In this document: positions 5,654 through 12,658 of the stretch, one piece after another
Numbering within the stretch: position 1 is the first letter of the stretch
Layout: every line of letters starts with the position of its first letter
Assembly (NCBI RefSeq): GCF_030227225.1
Contig: NZ_JASPHQ010000033.1
Coordinates: 1 to 12,658, forward strand
Origin: Corynebacterium rhinophilum
Lineage (GTDB): Bacteria > Actinomycetota > Actinomycetes > Mycobacteriales > Mycobacteriaceae
Length of the DNA stretch: 12,658 nt
Direction of reading: 5' to 3'
Translations under genes and position numbers: made by a program
The notes under the pieces: generated by a model
The model's input: only the letters and a program-made list of their open reading frames with translations
Told to the model about the DNA's origin: nothing
Databases searched by the model: none

Positions 5654-8600
5654 ATGACCATCGAGCAACTTCGTGCATGGCTGCGTGACTGGGTATCCCA
5701 GGCCACGGGCGTAGCGGCCACAGAGATTTTAGATTCCACCCCACTGGAAAACTATGGTCTTTCTTCTCGGGATGCCGTAGTGCTGTCGGGCGAATTAGAA
5801 AATCTTTTAGGCACGCGGCTCGATGCGACGGTGGCGTATGAGTACCCCACGATTGAGCTTCTAGCCAATCGCTTGCTTAATGAGCCCGCGGGGCGGCACG
5901 ACGATGCACCGCGCGTGCAGCGCACAGCTCGCGCCGCGCAGGGTTCTGATATTGCAGTGATCGGCTTGTCCGGACGTTTCCCAGGCGCTAAAGATGTGCC
6001 GGAATTTTGGACCATGCTCGCTGAATCGCGCGCGGGCACGGGGCCGCTGCCGGTGGGGCGGTGGTCTGAGTACAGCGCCGATCCCGTATTGAGTGAGAAG
6101 ATCGCGCAGCACAATACCGATGGCGGTTATATCGATGATGTTGCCTCCTTTGATGCGGAGTTCTTCGGCCTATCGCCGCTAGAGGCCGCGAATATGGATC
6201 CGCAGCAGCGCATCCTGCTCGAGTTGGTATGGCACGCGTTGGAGAACGCGGGCCTTCCCGCCAATGAGCTGCGCGGCACGCACACGGGCGTGTACATGGG
6301 CTCGACCAATAATGATTACGGCATGCTGATTACCGCCGATCCCACGGAGATGCATCCTTATGCGCTCACGGGTAGTTCCTCGGCAATCGTTGCCAACCGC
6401 ATTTCTTATGCCCTGGATTTCCGCGGCCCGTCCATCAATGTGGATACGGCCTGCTCGTCTTCCTTGGTTGCGGTCGATCATGCAATCAAGGATCTGCGCA
6501 CCGGCGCCGCCGATGTAGCGCTGGCGGGTGGCGTGAATATCTTGGCTGCCCCGCACGCCTCCACCGCCTTTTCGGAATTGGGCGTTACTTCTCCTACCAG
6601 CGCCATTCATGCTTTTTCTGATGACGCCGATGGCATCGTGCGTGCCGATGCCGCCGGTGTTCTGGTGCTCAAGCGCCTGGAGGATGCGGAGGCCGATGGC
6701 GATGAAATCCTAGCCGTTCTTAAGGGCTCTGCCGTCAATTCCGATGGTCACTCGAATGGCCTGACCGCACCTAATCCAGAAGCGCAAGAAGACGTGTTGC
6801 GCCGTGCCTACGCGGACGCGGGCGTAGCACCCGAGGATGTGGATTATGTGGAGGCCCACGGAACGGGCACCATCTTGGGAGATCCCATCGAGGCTAGCGC
6901 GCTCGGTCGCGTGCTGGGTACTGGGCGTGGGATGGAATCGCCCGTCCTCTTGGGCTCTGCCAAGACCAATATCGGCCACTCTGAATCCGCTGCGGGTGTC
7001 GTGGGCCTCATCAAGGTCATCGAGGCCATGCGGCACGATATTATCCCGGCGAATATCAATTACTCCGGGCCCAATCGCTATATCGATTTCGTGGGCGAGC
7101 GCCTCGAGGTCGTTGAAGACCCGCGCGAGTGGCCGGAATACTCCGGGAAAAAGGTGGCCGGCGTATCGGGCTTTGGCTTTGGCGGCACGAATGCCCACGT
7201 CGTCTTGACGGATTACCAGGGCACCCCGCGCACCAGTGATCCGCAGTTGTCCACCGGAACGGTGGCGTTGCCGGTCTCTGGCCTCTTGCCGTCTCGCCGC
7301 GCGCGTGCGGCGGGCCTGCTCGCGGATTTCTTAGAGGCAGAGCAGCCAGACTTGGCAGATGTAGCGCGCACGGTCGCGCGCCGCAACCACTCGCGCTCGC
7401 GCGCCGTCGTCATGGCTAGCTCGACTGAAGAGGCCATTAAGCGCCTACGCCAGGTGGCTGAGGGCAAGGTGTCTGTTGGCATTGCGGCCGCGGATTCCCC
7501 GCAGGTGCAGGGGCCGGTCTTCGTATATTCAGGCTTTGGTTCCCAACACCGCAAGATGGCGAAGGACATGATCGCCCTCTCACCGCTGTTTAGTACGCGG
7601 CTGAAAGAACTCGATGCCATCGTGGATTTCGAGTCAGGCTGGTCCATCCTGGGCATCGTTGAAGACGATTCCCAAACTTATGACACGGAAACGGCGCAGG
7701 TTGCCATCACCGCCATCCAGATCGCGCTGACGGACCTACTGGCCTCCTTCGGCGTGCGTCCGGCGGGCGTTATGGGCATGTCCATGGGTGAAATCGCCGC
7801 GGCCTATGCCGCAGGTGGAATTTCCGCGCGGGATGCGATGATTATTGCCTGCCACCGCGCGCGCTTGATGGGCGAGGGAGAGGCATCGCTAAGCGATGCC
7901 GAGCAAGGAGCCATGGCCGTCGTCGAGCTATCCGCCGAAGACATTGCCGCCCTCGATGCATCCATCGAGCCAGCCGTCTATACCGGCCCCGGCATGACCA
8001 CCGTGGGTGGTCCGCGCCAGGCGGTACTGGAGTTGGTGGAAAAACTCGACGATGAAGGGAAATTCGCCCGCGCCCTCAACGTGAAGGCCGCGGGGCATAC
8101 CTCTGCCGTCGATCCGATTTTGGGCGAACTCGAAGCAGCCATCGCCGGCATGGAGGCCCGCCCGCTGCATACGACGCTCTTTTCCTCCGTGGATAAGGGC
8201 GAGGTCTACCGCCCCGGCACCACCGTCCACGATGAGGATTACTGGCTGCGCATGACCCGCTACCCGGTGTACCTGCAGGACGCTACGGAACAAGCATTTG
8301 CCGCAGGGCACACTCAGCTGGTGGAGATTTCGCCGAACCCAGTGGCGCTCATGGGGCTTATGTCTACGGCGTTTGCCGTGGGCAAGGCCGATGCGCAATT
8401 GCTGTATAGCTTAAAGCGCAAGGTGGACCCTACCGAGTCTTTGTTGGATTTGTTGAGCAAGCTCTACGTGACGGGAACCCCGGTGAATTTCGCCGCCGTA
8501 GTGGGCTCGGGCTCGCAGGCAGAAGCGCCGTACACGCAGTTCAACCGCCAGCGTTTTTGGACCAATGCGCGGCCTTCGGCCGGGGTCTCCGGCCTGCCCG

Positions 8601-10414
8601 GTAACCGCGTGAACTTGCCGGAGGGCAAGGTAGCCTTTTCCACCAACGCGGATCAGGCCCCGTCCACGCTGGCCATCGTGGAGGCTGCCGCAGAAGCGGT
8701 ACAGCCTGGGGCACACATCGTGGCCGCGGAGGAACACCGCGATCTCCCGCCGTACGGGGAAATTACTACCGTCGTCACCACGTCCATTGGTGGAATGTCC
8801 ATTGCCGTCTATAGCGTGCAGGACACGCGCACTGAGCTCTTGGCGGAAGGTTTTGCCTCCGGCCTGGATTTGGGCGCGGGCGCGATCCCTGGGGTGGCGG
8901 CGGTGCCAGAGGGCAACGCCGGCACGGAGACGGCTGCCGAGGAGGAGGATGTGGATGCCGTGCGCTGGGATCCACGGCAAGAGACCGTCGAGGACCGCCT
9001 GGCGCTTATCGTGTCCGAATCCATGGGCTATGACGTCTCGGATCTCCCGCGCGAGCTGCCGCTGATTGACCTGGGCCTCGATTCCTTGATGGGCATGCGC
9101 ATTAAAAACCGCGTGGAAAATGACTTCCAGATTCCACCGCTGCAGGTGCAGGCGCTTCGCGATGCCTCCTTGGCAGACGTCATCACCATGGTTGAGGAGG
9201 CCGTTGCTGGCGGTCGCTTAGATAACAGTGACGCTAGCGCCGACGCTGCACCGGCGGCTACAGAGTCCGCGCCCGCAGCAGACGAGACTGCGGAGGCCTC
9301 AGAGCAGGGCGTGGGCATTGCCCCGCGCGATGCCTCTGAACGCATGGTCTTCGGCACGTGGGCAAGCATTACCGGCAAGGCCCCGGCGGGCGTGACCTCG
9401 CCGCTTCCGGAAATCTCCGAGGAAGTGGCAGCACAGATTGCCGAGCGTTTGCGCGAGCGCGCCCACATCGATGTCACCGCGCAGCAGGTCCTCGACGCCG
9501 AAGCACTGGAAACCTTGTCTGACCTGGTCCGTGAGGGCCTCGAGACCGAGGTGGAAGGCAATATCCGCGTCCTGCGTGAGGCCGATGGGCCCGCCGTGTT
9601 CATGTTCCACCCGGCCGGTGGAACCACGGTTGTCTACCAACCGCTGACTCGCAGGCTGCCAGCGGATGTCGCCGTCTACGGCGTGGAAAGGATTGAGGGC
9701 TCCTTAGAAGAGCGAGCCGCCGCTTATATCGAGGACATCGTTCGCTATGCGCGCGGCCGCAAGGTCGTCCTCGGCGGTTGGTCCTTTGGCGGCGCTTTGG
9801 CCTACGAGGTGGCCTACCAGCTGGCAGAGCGCAGCAAGCGTGGGGAGGAGAGCGCAGAGGTCGCCTTCATTTCCTTGCTCGATACCACGCAGCCGTCCCA
9901 CCCGGCACCGGATACGCTGGAGGAAACCCGTGCCCGGTGGGAGCGTTACGCCGCCTTTGCCAAGAAGACCTACGGCCTGGACTTTGAGCCGCCGTACGAG
10001 ATGCTGGACACCATGGGCGAGGACGCTCTGATGACCATGCTGGCGGAATTCTTGGCCACGACGGATGCCTCCGAACACGGCCTTTCCGCCGGCGTCTTGG
10101 AGCACCAGCGCGCGTCCTTTGTGGATAACCAGATTTTGGCCAAGATCGATTTCCACCGCTGGGCCGATGTCAGCGTTCCCGTGCTGCTTTTCCGCTCCGA
10201 GCGGATGCATGACGGTGCGATCGAGCTAGAGCCGCGCTACGCTGAGGTTGATCCGGATGGCGGCTGGGGCGTTATCGTTAAGGATCTAGATATTGTGCAG
10301 CTGCCCGGTGATCACTTGGCAGTGCCGGACGAGCCAGCCATTGGCACCGTGGGCAAGCATATGAACGATTGGATCGAGGAGAAGATACGTGGCGGCCAAG
10401 CAAACAACCGCTGA
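5654..10414 (+). CDS. pks13: Polyketide synthase Pks13, mycolic acid condensase (ACP-KS-AT-ACP-TE)
   Basis: This cytoplasmic type I synthase joins two long fatty acyl chains by Claisen condensation to give the 3-oxo precursor of mycolic acids. The 1586-aa chain contains, in order: an N-terminal ACP (about 5-78) with its phosphopantetheine serine at Ser38 (GLSS); a ketosynthase (about 98-525) with Cys267 (DTACSSS), His402 (EAHGTGT) and His442 (NIGHSE); an acyltransferase (about 620-970) with the SGFGSQH motif, nucleophile Ser710 (GMSMGE) and His815; a second ACP (about 1110-1185) with Ser1144 (GLDSL); an Ala/Glu-rich linker; and a thioesterase (about 1310-1580) with Ser1377 (GGWSFGG), probable Asp1410 and His1554 (GDH). 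There are no KR, DH or ER domains, as expected for Pks13. The AT has Met where most acyltransferases have His just before the serine. AGGAAAG at 5640-5646, 7 nt before ATG, sets the start. The end overlaps the next gene by 26 nt. The chain is shorter than mycobacterial Pks13 (about 1733 aa, from memory). Confidence 0.97.
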   Translation: MTIEQLRAWLRDWVSQATGVAATEILDSTPLENYGLSSRDAVVLSGELENLLGTRLDATVAYEYPTIELLANRLLNEPAGRHDDAPRVQRTARAAQGSDIAVIGLSGRFPGAKDVPEFWTMLAESRAGTGPLPVGRWSEYSADPVLSEKIAQHNTDGGYIDDVASFDAEFFGLSPLEAANMDPQQRILLELVWHALENAGLPANELRGTHTGVYMGSTNNDYGMLITADPTEMHPYALTGSSSAIVANRISYALDFRGPSINVDTACSSSLVAVDHAIKDLRTGAADVALAGGVNILAAPHASTAFSELGVTSPTSAIHAFSDDADGIVRADAAGVLVLKRLEDAEADGDEILAVLKGSAVNSDGHSNGLTAPNPEAQEDVLRRAYADAGVAPEDVDYVEAHGTGTILGDPIEASALGRVLGTGRGMESPVLLGSAKTNIGHSESAAGVVGLIKVIEAMRHDIIPANINYSGPNRYIDFVGERLEVVEDPREWPEYSGKKVAGVSGFGFGGTNAHVVLTDYQGTPRTSDPQLSTGTVALPVSGLLPSRRARAAGLLADFLEAEQPDLADVARTVARRNHSRSRAVVMASSTEEAIKRLRQVAEGKVSVGIAAADSPQVQGPVFVYSGFGSQHRKMAKDMIALSPLFSTRLKELDAIVDFESGWSILGIVEDDSQTYDTETAQVAITAIQIALTDLLASFGVRPAGVMGMSMGEIAAAYAAGGISARDAMIIACHRARLMGEGEASLSDAEQGAMAVVELSAEDIAALDASIEPAVYTGPGMTTVGGPRQAVLELVEKLDDEGKFARALNVKAAGHTSAVDPILGELEAAIAGMEARPLHTTLFSSVDKGEVYRPGTTVHDEDYWLRMTRYPVYLQDATEQAFAAGHTQLVEISPNPVALMGLMSTAFAVGKADAQLLYSLKRKVDPTESLLDLLSKLYVTGTPVNFAAVVGSGSQAEAPYTQFNRQRFWTNARPSAGVSGLPGNRVNLPEGKVAFSTNADQAPSTLAIVEAAAEAVQPGAHIVAAEEHRDLPPYGEITTVVTTSIGGMSIAVYSVQDTRTELLAEGFASGLDLGAGAIPGVAAVPEGNAGTETAAEEEDVDAVRWDPRQETVEDRLALIVSESMGYDVSDLPRELPLIDLGLDSLMGMRIKNRVENDFQIPPLQVQALRDASLADVITMVEEAVAGGRLDNSDASADAAPAATESAPAADETAEASEQGVGIAPRDASERMVFGTWASITGKAPAGVTSPLPEISEEVAAQIAERLRERAHIDVTAQQVLDAEALETLSDLVREGLETEVEGNIRVLREADGPAVFMFHPAGGTTVVYQPLTRRLPADVAVYGVERIEGSLEERAAAYIEDIVRYARGRKVVLGGWSFGGALAYEVAYQLAERSKRGEESAEVAFISLLDTTQPSHPAPDTLEETRARWERYAAFAKKTYGLDFEPPYEMLDTMGEDALMTMLAEFLATTDASEHGLSAGVLEHQRASFVDNQILAKIDFHRWADVSVPVLLFRSERMHDGAIELEPRYAEVDPDGGWGVIVKDLDIVQLPGDHLAVPDEPAIGTVGKHMNDWIEEKIRGGQANNR

Positions 10415-11945
10415 GAAACTCGCTGACTTGCGCAAGCGCCTAGATGAGGCGCAAGATCCAGGCAGTGAGCGTTCCCGCACACGCCGCGACGAGGCAGGCC
10501 GTACCACTCCTCGCCAGCGCATCAACGAGCTCTTGGATGAAGGTTCCTTTGTCGAAACTGGTTCCTTGGGCAAGACTCCGGGTGACCCGGAGGCCATCTA
10601 TTCCGATGGCGTGGTCACAGGCTATGGCCGCGTATCCGGCCGGCCCGTATGCATCTATGCTCACGATAAGACGGTCTACGGCGGTTCCGTGGGTGTCACC
10701 TTTGGCAAGAAGGTCACCGAGATCATGGATATGGCCATCAAGATTGGCTGCCCGGTCATCGGCATCCAAGATTCCGGTGGCGCTCGCATCCAAGATGCGG
10801 TGACCTCGCTGGCCATGTACTCCGAAATTGCCCGCCGCCAGCTGCCGCTATCTGGCCGCAGCCCGCAGATTTCCATCATGATGGGTAAATCCGCCGGCGG
10901 TGCGGTCTACGCGCCGGTGACCACAGACTTTGTCATCGCGGTGGATGAGGAAGCGGAAATGTATGTCACCGGTCCCAACGTCATCCGTGAGGTTACCGGT
11001 GAAGACGTCACCTCCGCTGAGCTCGGCGGCGCCCGCCAGCAGGAGCTGAACGGCAACGTTTCCGCCGTGGTGGATTCTGAGGAAGACGCCTTTGACATGG
11101 TGCGCGATATTTTAGATCACCTGCCGCTGACCTGCTTTGATGAATCGCCGACTTTCCCCGCGCCTTCTGATGCCGAAATCACCGAAGACGAGGATCTAAA
11201 TTCCTTCATGCCGGATGACACCAATGCCGGTTACGACATGATGGACCTGCTCACCCAGCTTGGCGATGACGATGAGATCATCGAAATCCAGGAAAACTTC
11301 GCGCCGAATATGATCACCGCCTTTGGCCGCATCGACGGCAAGACGGTGGGTTTTGTGGCCAATAACCCCATGCACTTGGCCGGGTGCATTGATGCCGATG
11401 CCGCCGATAAGGGCGCGCGCTTTATCCGCATCTGCGATGCCTACAATGTTCCGCTCGTCTTCGTAGTCGATACGCCGGGCTACCTGCCGGGTGTGGAACA
11501 GGAGAAGGTGGGCCTGATTCACCGCGGTGCGAAGTTCGCCTTCGCGGTCGTGGAAGCGACCGTGCCAAAGGTCTCGCTCATCGTGCGCAAGGCCTACGGC
11601 GGCGCCTATGCCGTCATGGGGTCGAAGAACTTGAGCGGCGATATTAACTTGGCGTGGCCTACCGCGCAGATCGCCGTCATGGGTGCTGCCGCCGCCGTGG
11701 TCATGATTGCGGGAAAGCAGCTTGAGGCCGCCGAGACCCCAGAGCAGCGCGAGATGACCAAGAAGATGTTCATGGACTTCTACGATGAGACCATGACAGC
11801 ACCCTACGTGGCAGCGGAACGCGGCTACCTCGATGCCATGATTCAGCCAAATCAATCGCGCATTGCCCTGCGCCAGGCGCTGCGGCAATTGGCCACGAAG
11901 TCGGCCCATGACCTGCCCAAAAAACACAATATTGCGCCGATGTAA
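10389..11945 (+). CDS. accD3: Acyl-CoA carboxylase carboxyltransferase (beta) subunit, AccD3/AccD4 type
   Basis: This subunit transfers CO2 from biotin to a long-chain acyl-CoA and so makes the carboxyacyl extender for Pks13. It works with a biotinylated alpha subunit encoded elsewhere. The 518-aa product has the two crotonase-like halves of propionyl-CoA-type carboxyltransferases and no N-terminal zinc finger. Oxyanion-hole and substrate motifs include DSGGARIQ (128-135), GKSAGGAVY (166-174), DTPGYLPGVEQE (361-372), KAYGGAYAVM (401-410) and the biotin-side WPTAQIAVMGAAAAV (423-437). The GTG start at 10389 lies inside the end of pks13 (26-nt overlap) and is set by GAGGAG at 10376-10381, 7 nt upstream, so translation is probably coupled to pks13. 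The mycobacterial syntenic homologue is AccD4 (about 522 aa); C. glutamicum naming uses accD3. Reports of the family link it to mycolate synthesis together with a second AccD subunit. Confidence 0.93.
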   Translation: MAAKQTTAEKLADLRKRLDEAQDPGSERSRTRRDEAGRTTPRQRINELLDEGSFVETGSLGKTPGDPEAIYSDGVVTGYGRVSGRPVCIYAHDKTVYGGSVGVTFGKKVTEIMDMAIKIGCPVIGIQDSGGARIQDAVTSLAMYSEIARRQLPLSGRSPQISIMMGKSAGGAVYAPVTTDFVIAVDEEAEMYVTGPNVIREVTGEDVTSAELGGARQQELNGNVSAVVDSEEDAFDMVRDILDHLPLTCFDESPTFPAPSDAEITEDEDLNSFMPDDTNAGYDMMDLLTQLGDDDEIIEIQENFAPNMITAFGRIDGKTVGFVANNPMHLAGCIDADAADKGARFIRICDAYNVPLVFVVDTPGYLPGVEQEKVGLIHRGAKFAFAVVEATVPKVSLIVRKAYGGAYAVMGSKNLSGDINLAWPTAQIAVMGAAAAVVMIAGKQLEAAETPEQREMTKKMFMDFYDETMTAPYVAAERGYLDAMIQPNQSRIALRQALRQLATKSAHDLPKKHNIAPM

Positions 11946-12006
11946 CGCGGTTGCATGCCGTCGCGATACCTAAATAAGAGTTTCGTGACAGTTGAAGGAG
12001 AATACC

Positions 12007-12114
12007 TTGTTTGCTTTGTCCAGCGCATTTGACCTGATCGGTGAAATCATCGGCTACGCTTACTGGGCGTACAACCAGTTCGCAGCTGGCCTGCCCATCA
12101 ACGTGCCGTTCTAA
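12007..12114 (+). CDS. 35-aa hydrophobic acidic small protein, candidate envelope peptide
   Basis: The reading frame starts at TTG and is preceded by GAAGGAG (11994-12000) with 6-nt spacing, one of the best ribosome binding sites in the window. It ends at TAA, 25 nt before a strong terminator. The 35-residue product has no cysteine and no classical signal peptide. It has only two charged residues (Asp9 and Glu13, net negative), many aromatics (YAYWAY at 17-22), and a C-terminal LPINVPF. Ser5, Asp9, Glu13 and Tyr17 fall four residues apart, giving a polar stripe on a helix. Tiny acidic proteins without signal peptide, such as PorA and PorH, are outer-membrane channel formers in corynebacteria and are themselves mycoloylated. 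This peptide has that general character but I see no sequence identity to those proteins, so the function is unknown. An in-frame TTG at 11992 lies inside the Shine-Dalgarno region and is less likely. The frame is closed upstream by TGA at 11986-11988. Confidence 0.65.
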   Translation: MFALSSAFDLIGEIIGYAYWAYNQFAAGLPINVPF

Positions 12115-12138
12115 GTTAAGAACTTTTCACACGGATTT

Positions 12139-12172
12139 AAGGCTCCGAGGCTTTTTAGCCGCGGAGCCTTTT
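12139..12172 (+). terminator. Intrinsic terminator at the end of the mycolate operon
   Basis: AAGGCTCCG (12139-12147) pairs perfectly with CGGAGCCTT (12162-12170). After one A-G mismatch the stem continues with GGCT (12149-12152) against AGCC (12157-12160), leaving a TTTT loop. TTTT at 12169-12172 follows the G+C-rich stem. The T run is short, but the long stem makes a Rho-independent terminator very likely. It ends transcription after the 35-codon gene and separates the operon from the unrelated sequence to the right. Confidence 0.85.
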
Positions 12173-12180
12173 CATGGCCT

Positions 12181-12236
12181 GGGTTCACTTGAGTTCAGAG
12201 GGTCGTTGCAACACTTTTCCTTAGGAGGGTGTTGTT
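12181..12236 (+). repeat. Possible left terminal region of an insertion element
   Basis: Between the terminator and the tandem-HTH gene lies a short stretch containing GGGTCGTTGCAACAC (12200-12214). It is followed by AGGAGGG (12223-12229), which serves as the ribosome binding site of that gene. The GTTGCAACA core resembles, from memory, terminal repeats of some IS30-group elements. No matching inverted copy is in the window, so the boundary cannot be confirmed. Confidence 0.25.
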
Positions 12237-12584
12237 GTGTCTGGGGTTGTTGGCCCTTTTTATTCGTTGTCTGAATCGGATCGTCGTGGCTTGGTTGCCA
12301 TGGTTGGCAGTGGGCGTAGCGTTCGTTCTGCGGCTGGTGAGCTTGGCTGTCATTACAGGCATGCTCTGAATTTTTGCCATGCCTACGGATTGCCGGTCGT
12401 GCATAAAGCCAAACGAGTTGATCGCCGCGGGAGCCAGGCTTTCCAGCTTGTAGATCTCGTCCAAGGCGGATGTTCGGTACGCCAGGCCGCCAAAAGGTGT
12501 GGGATGCATCTTACCGCCGCGTATGCCGTCGCTATGGACGCTGGGTGCCATATCCGGTTAAGTCGGTATGTCCGGAAAGTCTGA
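12237..12584 (+). CDS. Tandem helix-turn-helix protein, probable transposase N-terminal part
   Basis: The 115-aa product has no catalytic domain. It consists of two related helix-turn-helix units: residues about 19-55 (LV-x-MV, then GRSVRSAAGELG) and about 71-107 (LVDLVQGGCSVRQAAKRCG). They share the LV, SVR, AA and G positions. Such paired HTH units are typical of the DNA-binding part of transposases, for example of the IS30 or IS3 groups, whose DDE domain would follow. Here the frame closes with TGA and no DDE domain is seen in the remaining 74 nt. The protein is therefore an OrfA-like reading frame, a truncated remnant, or a stand-alone DNA-binding protein. GTG is chosen as start because AGGAGGG lies 7 nt upstream. 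The first half uses mostly T-ending codons (GTT, CGT, GGT), unlike the C-ending codons of the mycolate genes, while the second half is closer to them. This points to foreign or composite origin. Confidence 0.55.
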   Translation: MSGVVGPFYSLSESDRRGLVAMVGSGRSVRSAAGELGCHYRHALNFCHAYGLPVVHKAKRVDRRGSQAFQLVDLVQGGCSVRQAAKRCGMHLTAAYAVAMDAGCHIRLSRYVRKV

Positions 12585-12601
12585 GGTTACCCTCGTTTAG
12601 T

Positions 12602-12634
12602 GGACACCCTATTAGTACGGATCTTGTGTCCGTA
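12602..12634. repeat. Two mutually exclusive short inverted repeats before the window edge
   Basis: GGACAC (12602-12607) is repeated inverted as GTGTCC (12626-12631), and TACGGA (12616-12621) as TCCGTA (12629-12634). The right arms share TCC, so the two hairpins cannot form together. The block lies between the stop of the tandem-HTH gene and the ribosome binding site of the next frame. It may be the end of a second insertion element or a leader structure. The repeats are seen directly; the role is unknown. Confidence 0.3.
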
Positions 12635-12650
12635 GGAGAGGATGTTCATT

Positions 12651-12658
12651 GTGAGTTC
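12651..12658 (+). CDS. Possible start of a gene cut by the window edge
   Basis: GTG AGT TC follows GAGG (12638-12641) at 9-nt spacing, within the purine-rich stretch TAGGAGAGG (12633-12641). An ATG at 12642 in the same frame is too close to this site to be favoured. Fewer than three codons are visible (Met-Ser and part of a third), so the product cannot be named. Its place after a transposase-like frame suggests another mobile-element gene, but this is a guess. Confidence 0.3.

Noticed and set aside
8411..8980. A 189-codon minus-strand frame inside pks13
   Set aside because: It lies entirely opposite the AT-ACP linker of an intact pks13 reading frame and shows no motif; long antisense frames are expected at this G+C content.
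9028..9627. A 199-codon minus-strand frame inside pks13, rich in Ser, Ala and Arg
   Set aside because: Its composition reflects the reverse complement of the Ala/Glu-rich linker and ACP codons, and it has no ribosome site or recognisable domain.
12041..12274. A 77-codon plus-strand frame overlapping the 35-codon gene and the terminator
   Set aside because: It runs through the strong terminator hairpin and into the element-like region, lacks a ribosome binding site, and its composition is not protein-like.
12195..12551. A 118-codon minus-strand frame opposite the tandem-HTH gene
   Set aside because: The plus-strand frame has an excellent ribosome site and clear repeated HTH units. The antisense frame has neither a ribosome site nor a motif that I can recognise.

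Overview
The window is chromosomal DNA of a mycolic-acid-containing actinobacterium, almost certainly a Corynebacterium. It carries the conserved mycolate condensation locus in the order known from mycobacteria: fbp-type mycoloyltransferase, Culp6-type cutinase, fadD32, pks13, accD4. Features that point to Corynebacterium rather than Mycobacterium are the PS1-type mycoloyltransferase with C-terminal LGFP repeats, the compact Pks13 (1586 aa against about 1730 aa in M. tuberculosis, lengths from memory), and a serine-rich lipoprotein gene inserted between the mycoloyltransferase and the cutinase. I cannot name the species. All convincing genes lie on the + strand.

Layout. Positions 1-318 form a non-coding leader with a candidate promoter. 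Just before the first gene it also holds a hairpin carrying Shine-Dalgarno sequence, followed by a four-codon open frame. Positions 319-3758 hold three exported or anchored proteins: the PS1 mycoloyltransferase, a lipoprotein that starts 2 nt after it, and a membrane-anchored cutinase-like serine hydrolase. Positions 3769-10414 hold fadD32, preceded by a candidate promoter overlapping the end of the cutinase gene, and pks13, preceded by a 90-nt gap containing overlapping imperfect palindromes. The carboxyltransferase gene (accD3/accD4 type) overlaps the end of pks13 by 26 nt. A 35-codon open frame with a near-consensus ribosome binding site follows, and then a strong intrinsic terminator (12139-12172). 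After the terminator the character changes. A 115-aa protein with two tandem related helix-turn-helix units looks like the N-terminal part of a transposase. The last ~70 nt look like the leader of another gene, possibly of a second insertion element, cut by the window edge.

How the genes work together (established knowledge of the families). The acyl-CoA carboxylase carrying the AccD subunit makes the carboxyacyl extender. FadD32 adenylates the meromycolic-type fatty acid and loads it on the N-terminal ACP of Pks13. The Pks13 AT loads the extender on the second ACP, the KS performs the Claisen condensation, and the TE releases the product onto trehalose. After reduction and export, PS1 moves mycoloyl groups from trehalose monomycolate to arabinogalactan, to trehalose, or to proteins. 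The cutinase-like hydrolase and the lipoprotein are envelope proteins that probably act on the same lipids. The core system is well known. The least explained items are the 35-aa peptide at the end of the operon, the leader hairpin and minigene before the mycoloyltransferase gene, the palindromes before pks13, and the tandem-HTH fragment at the right end.
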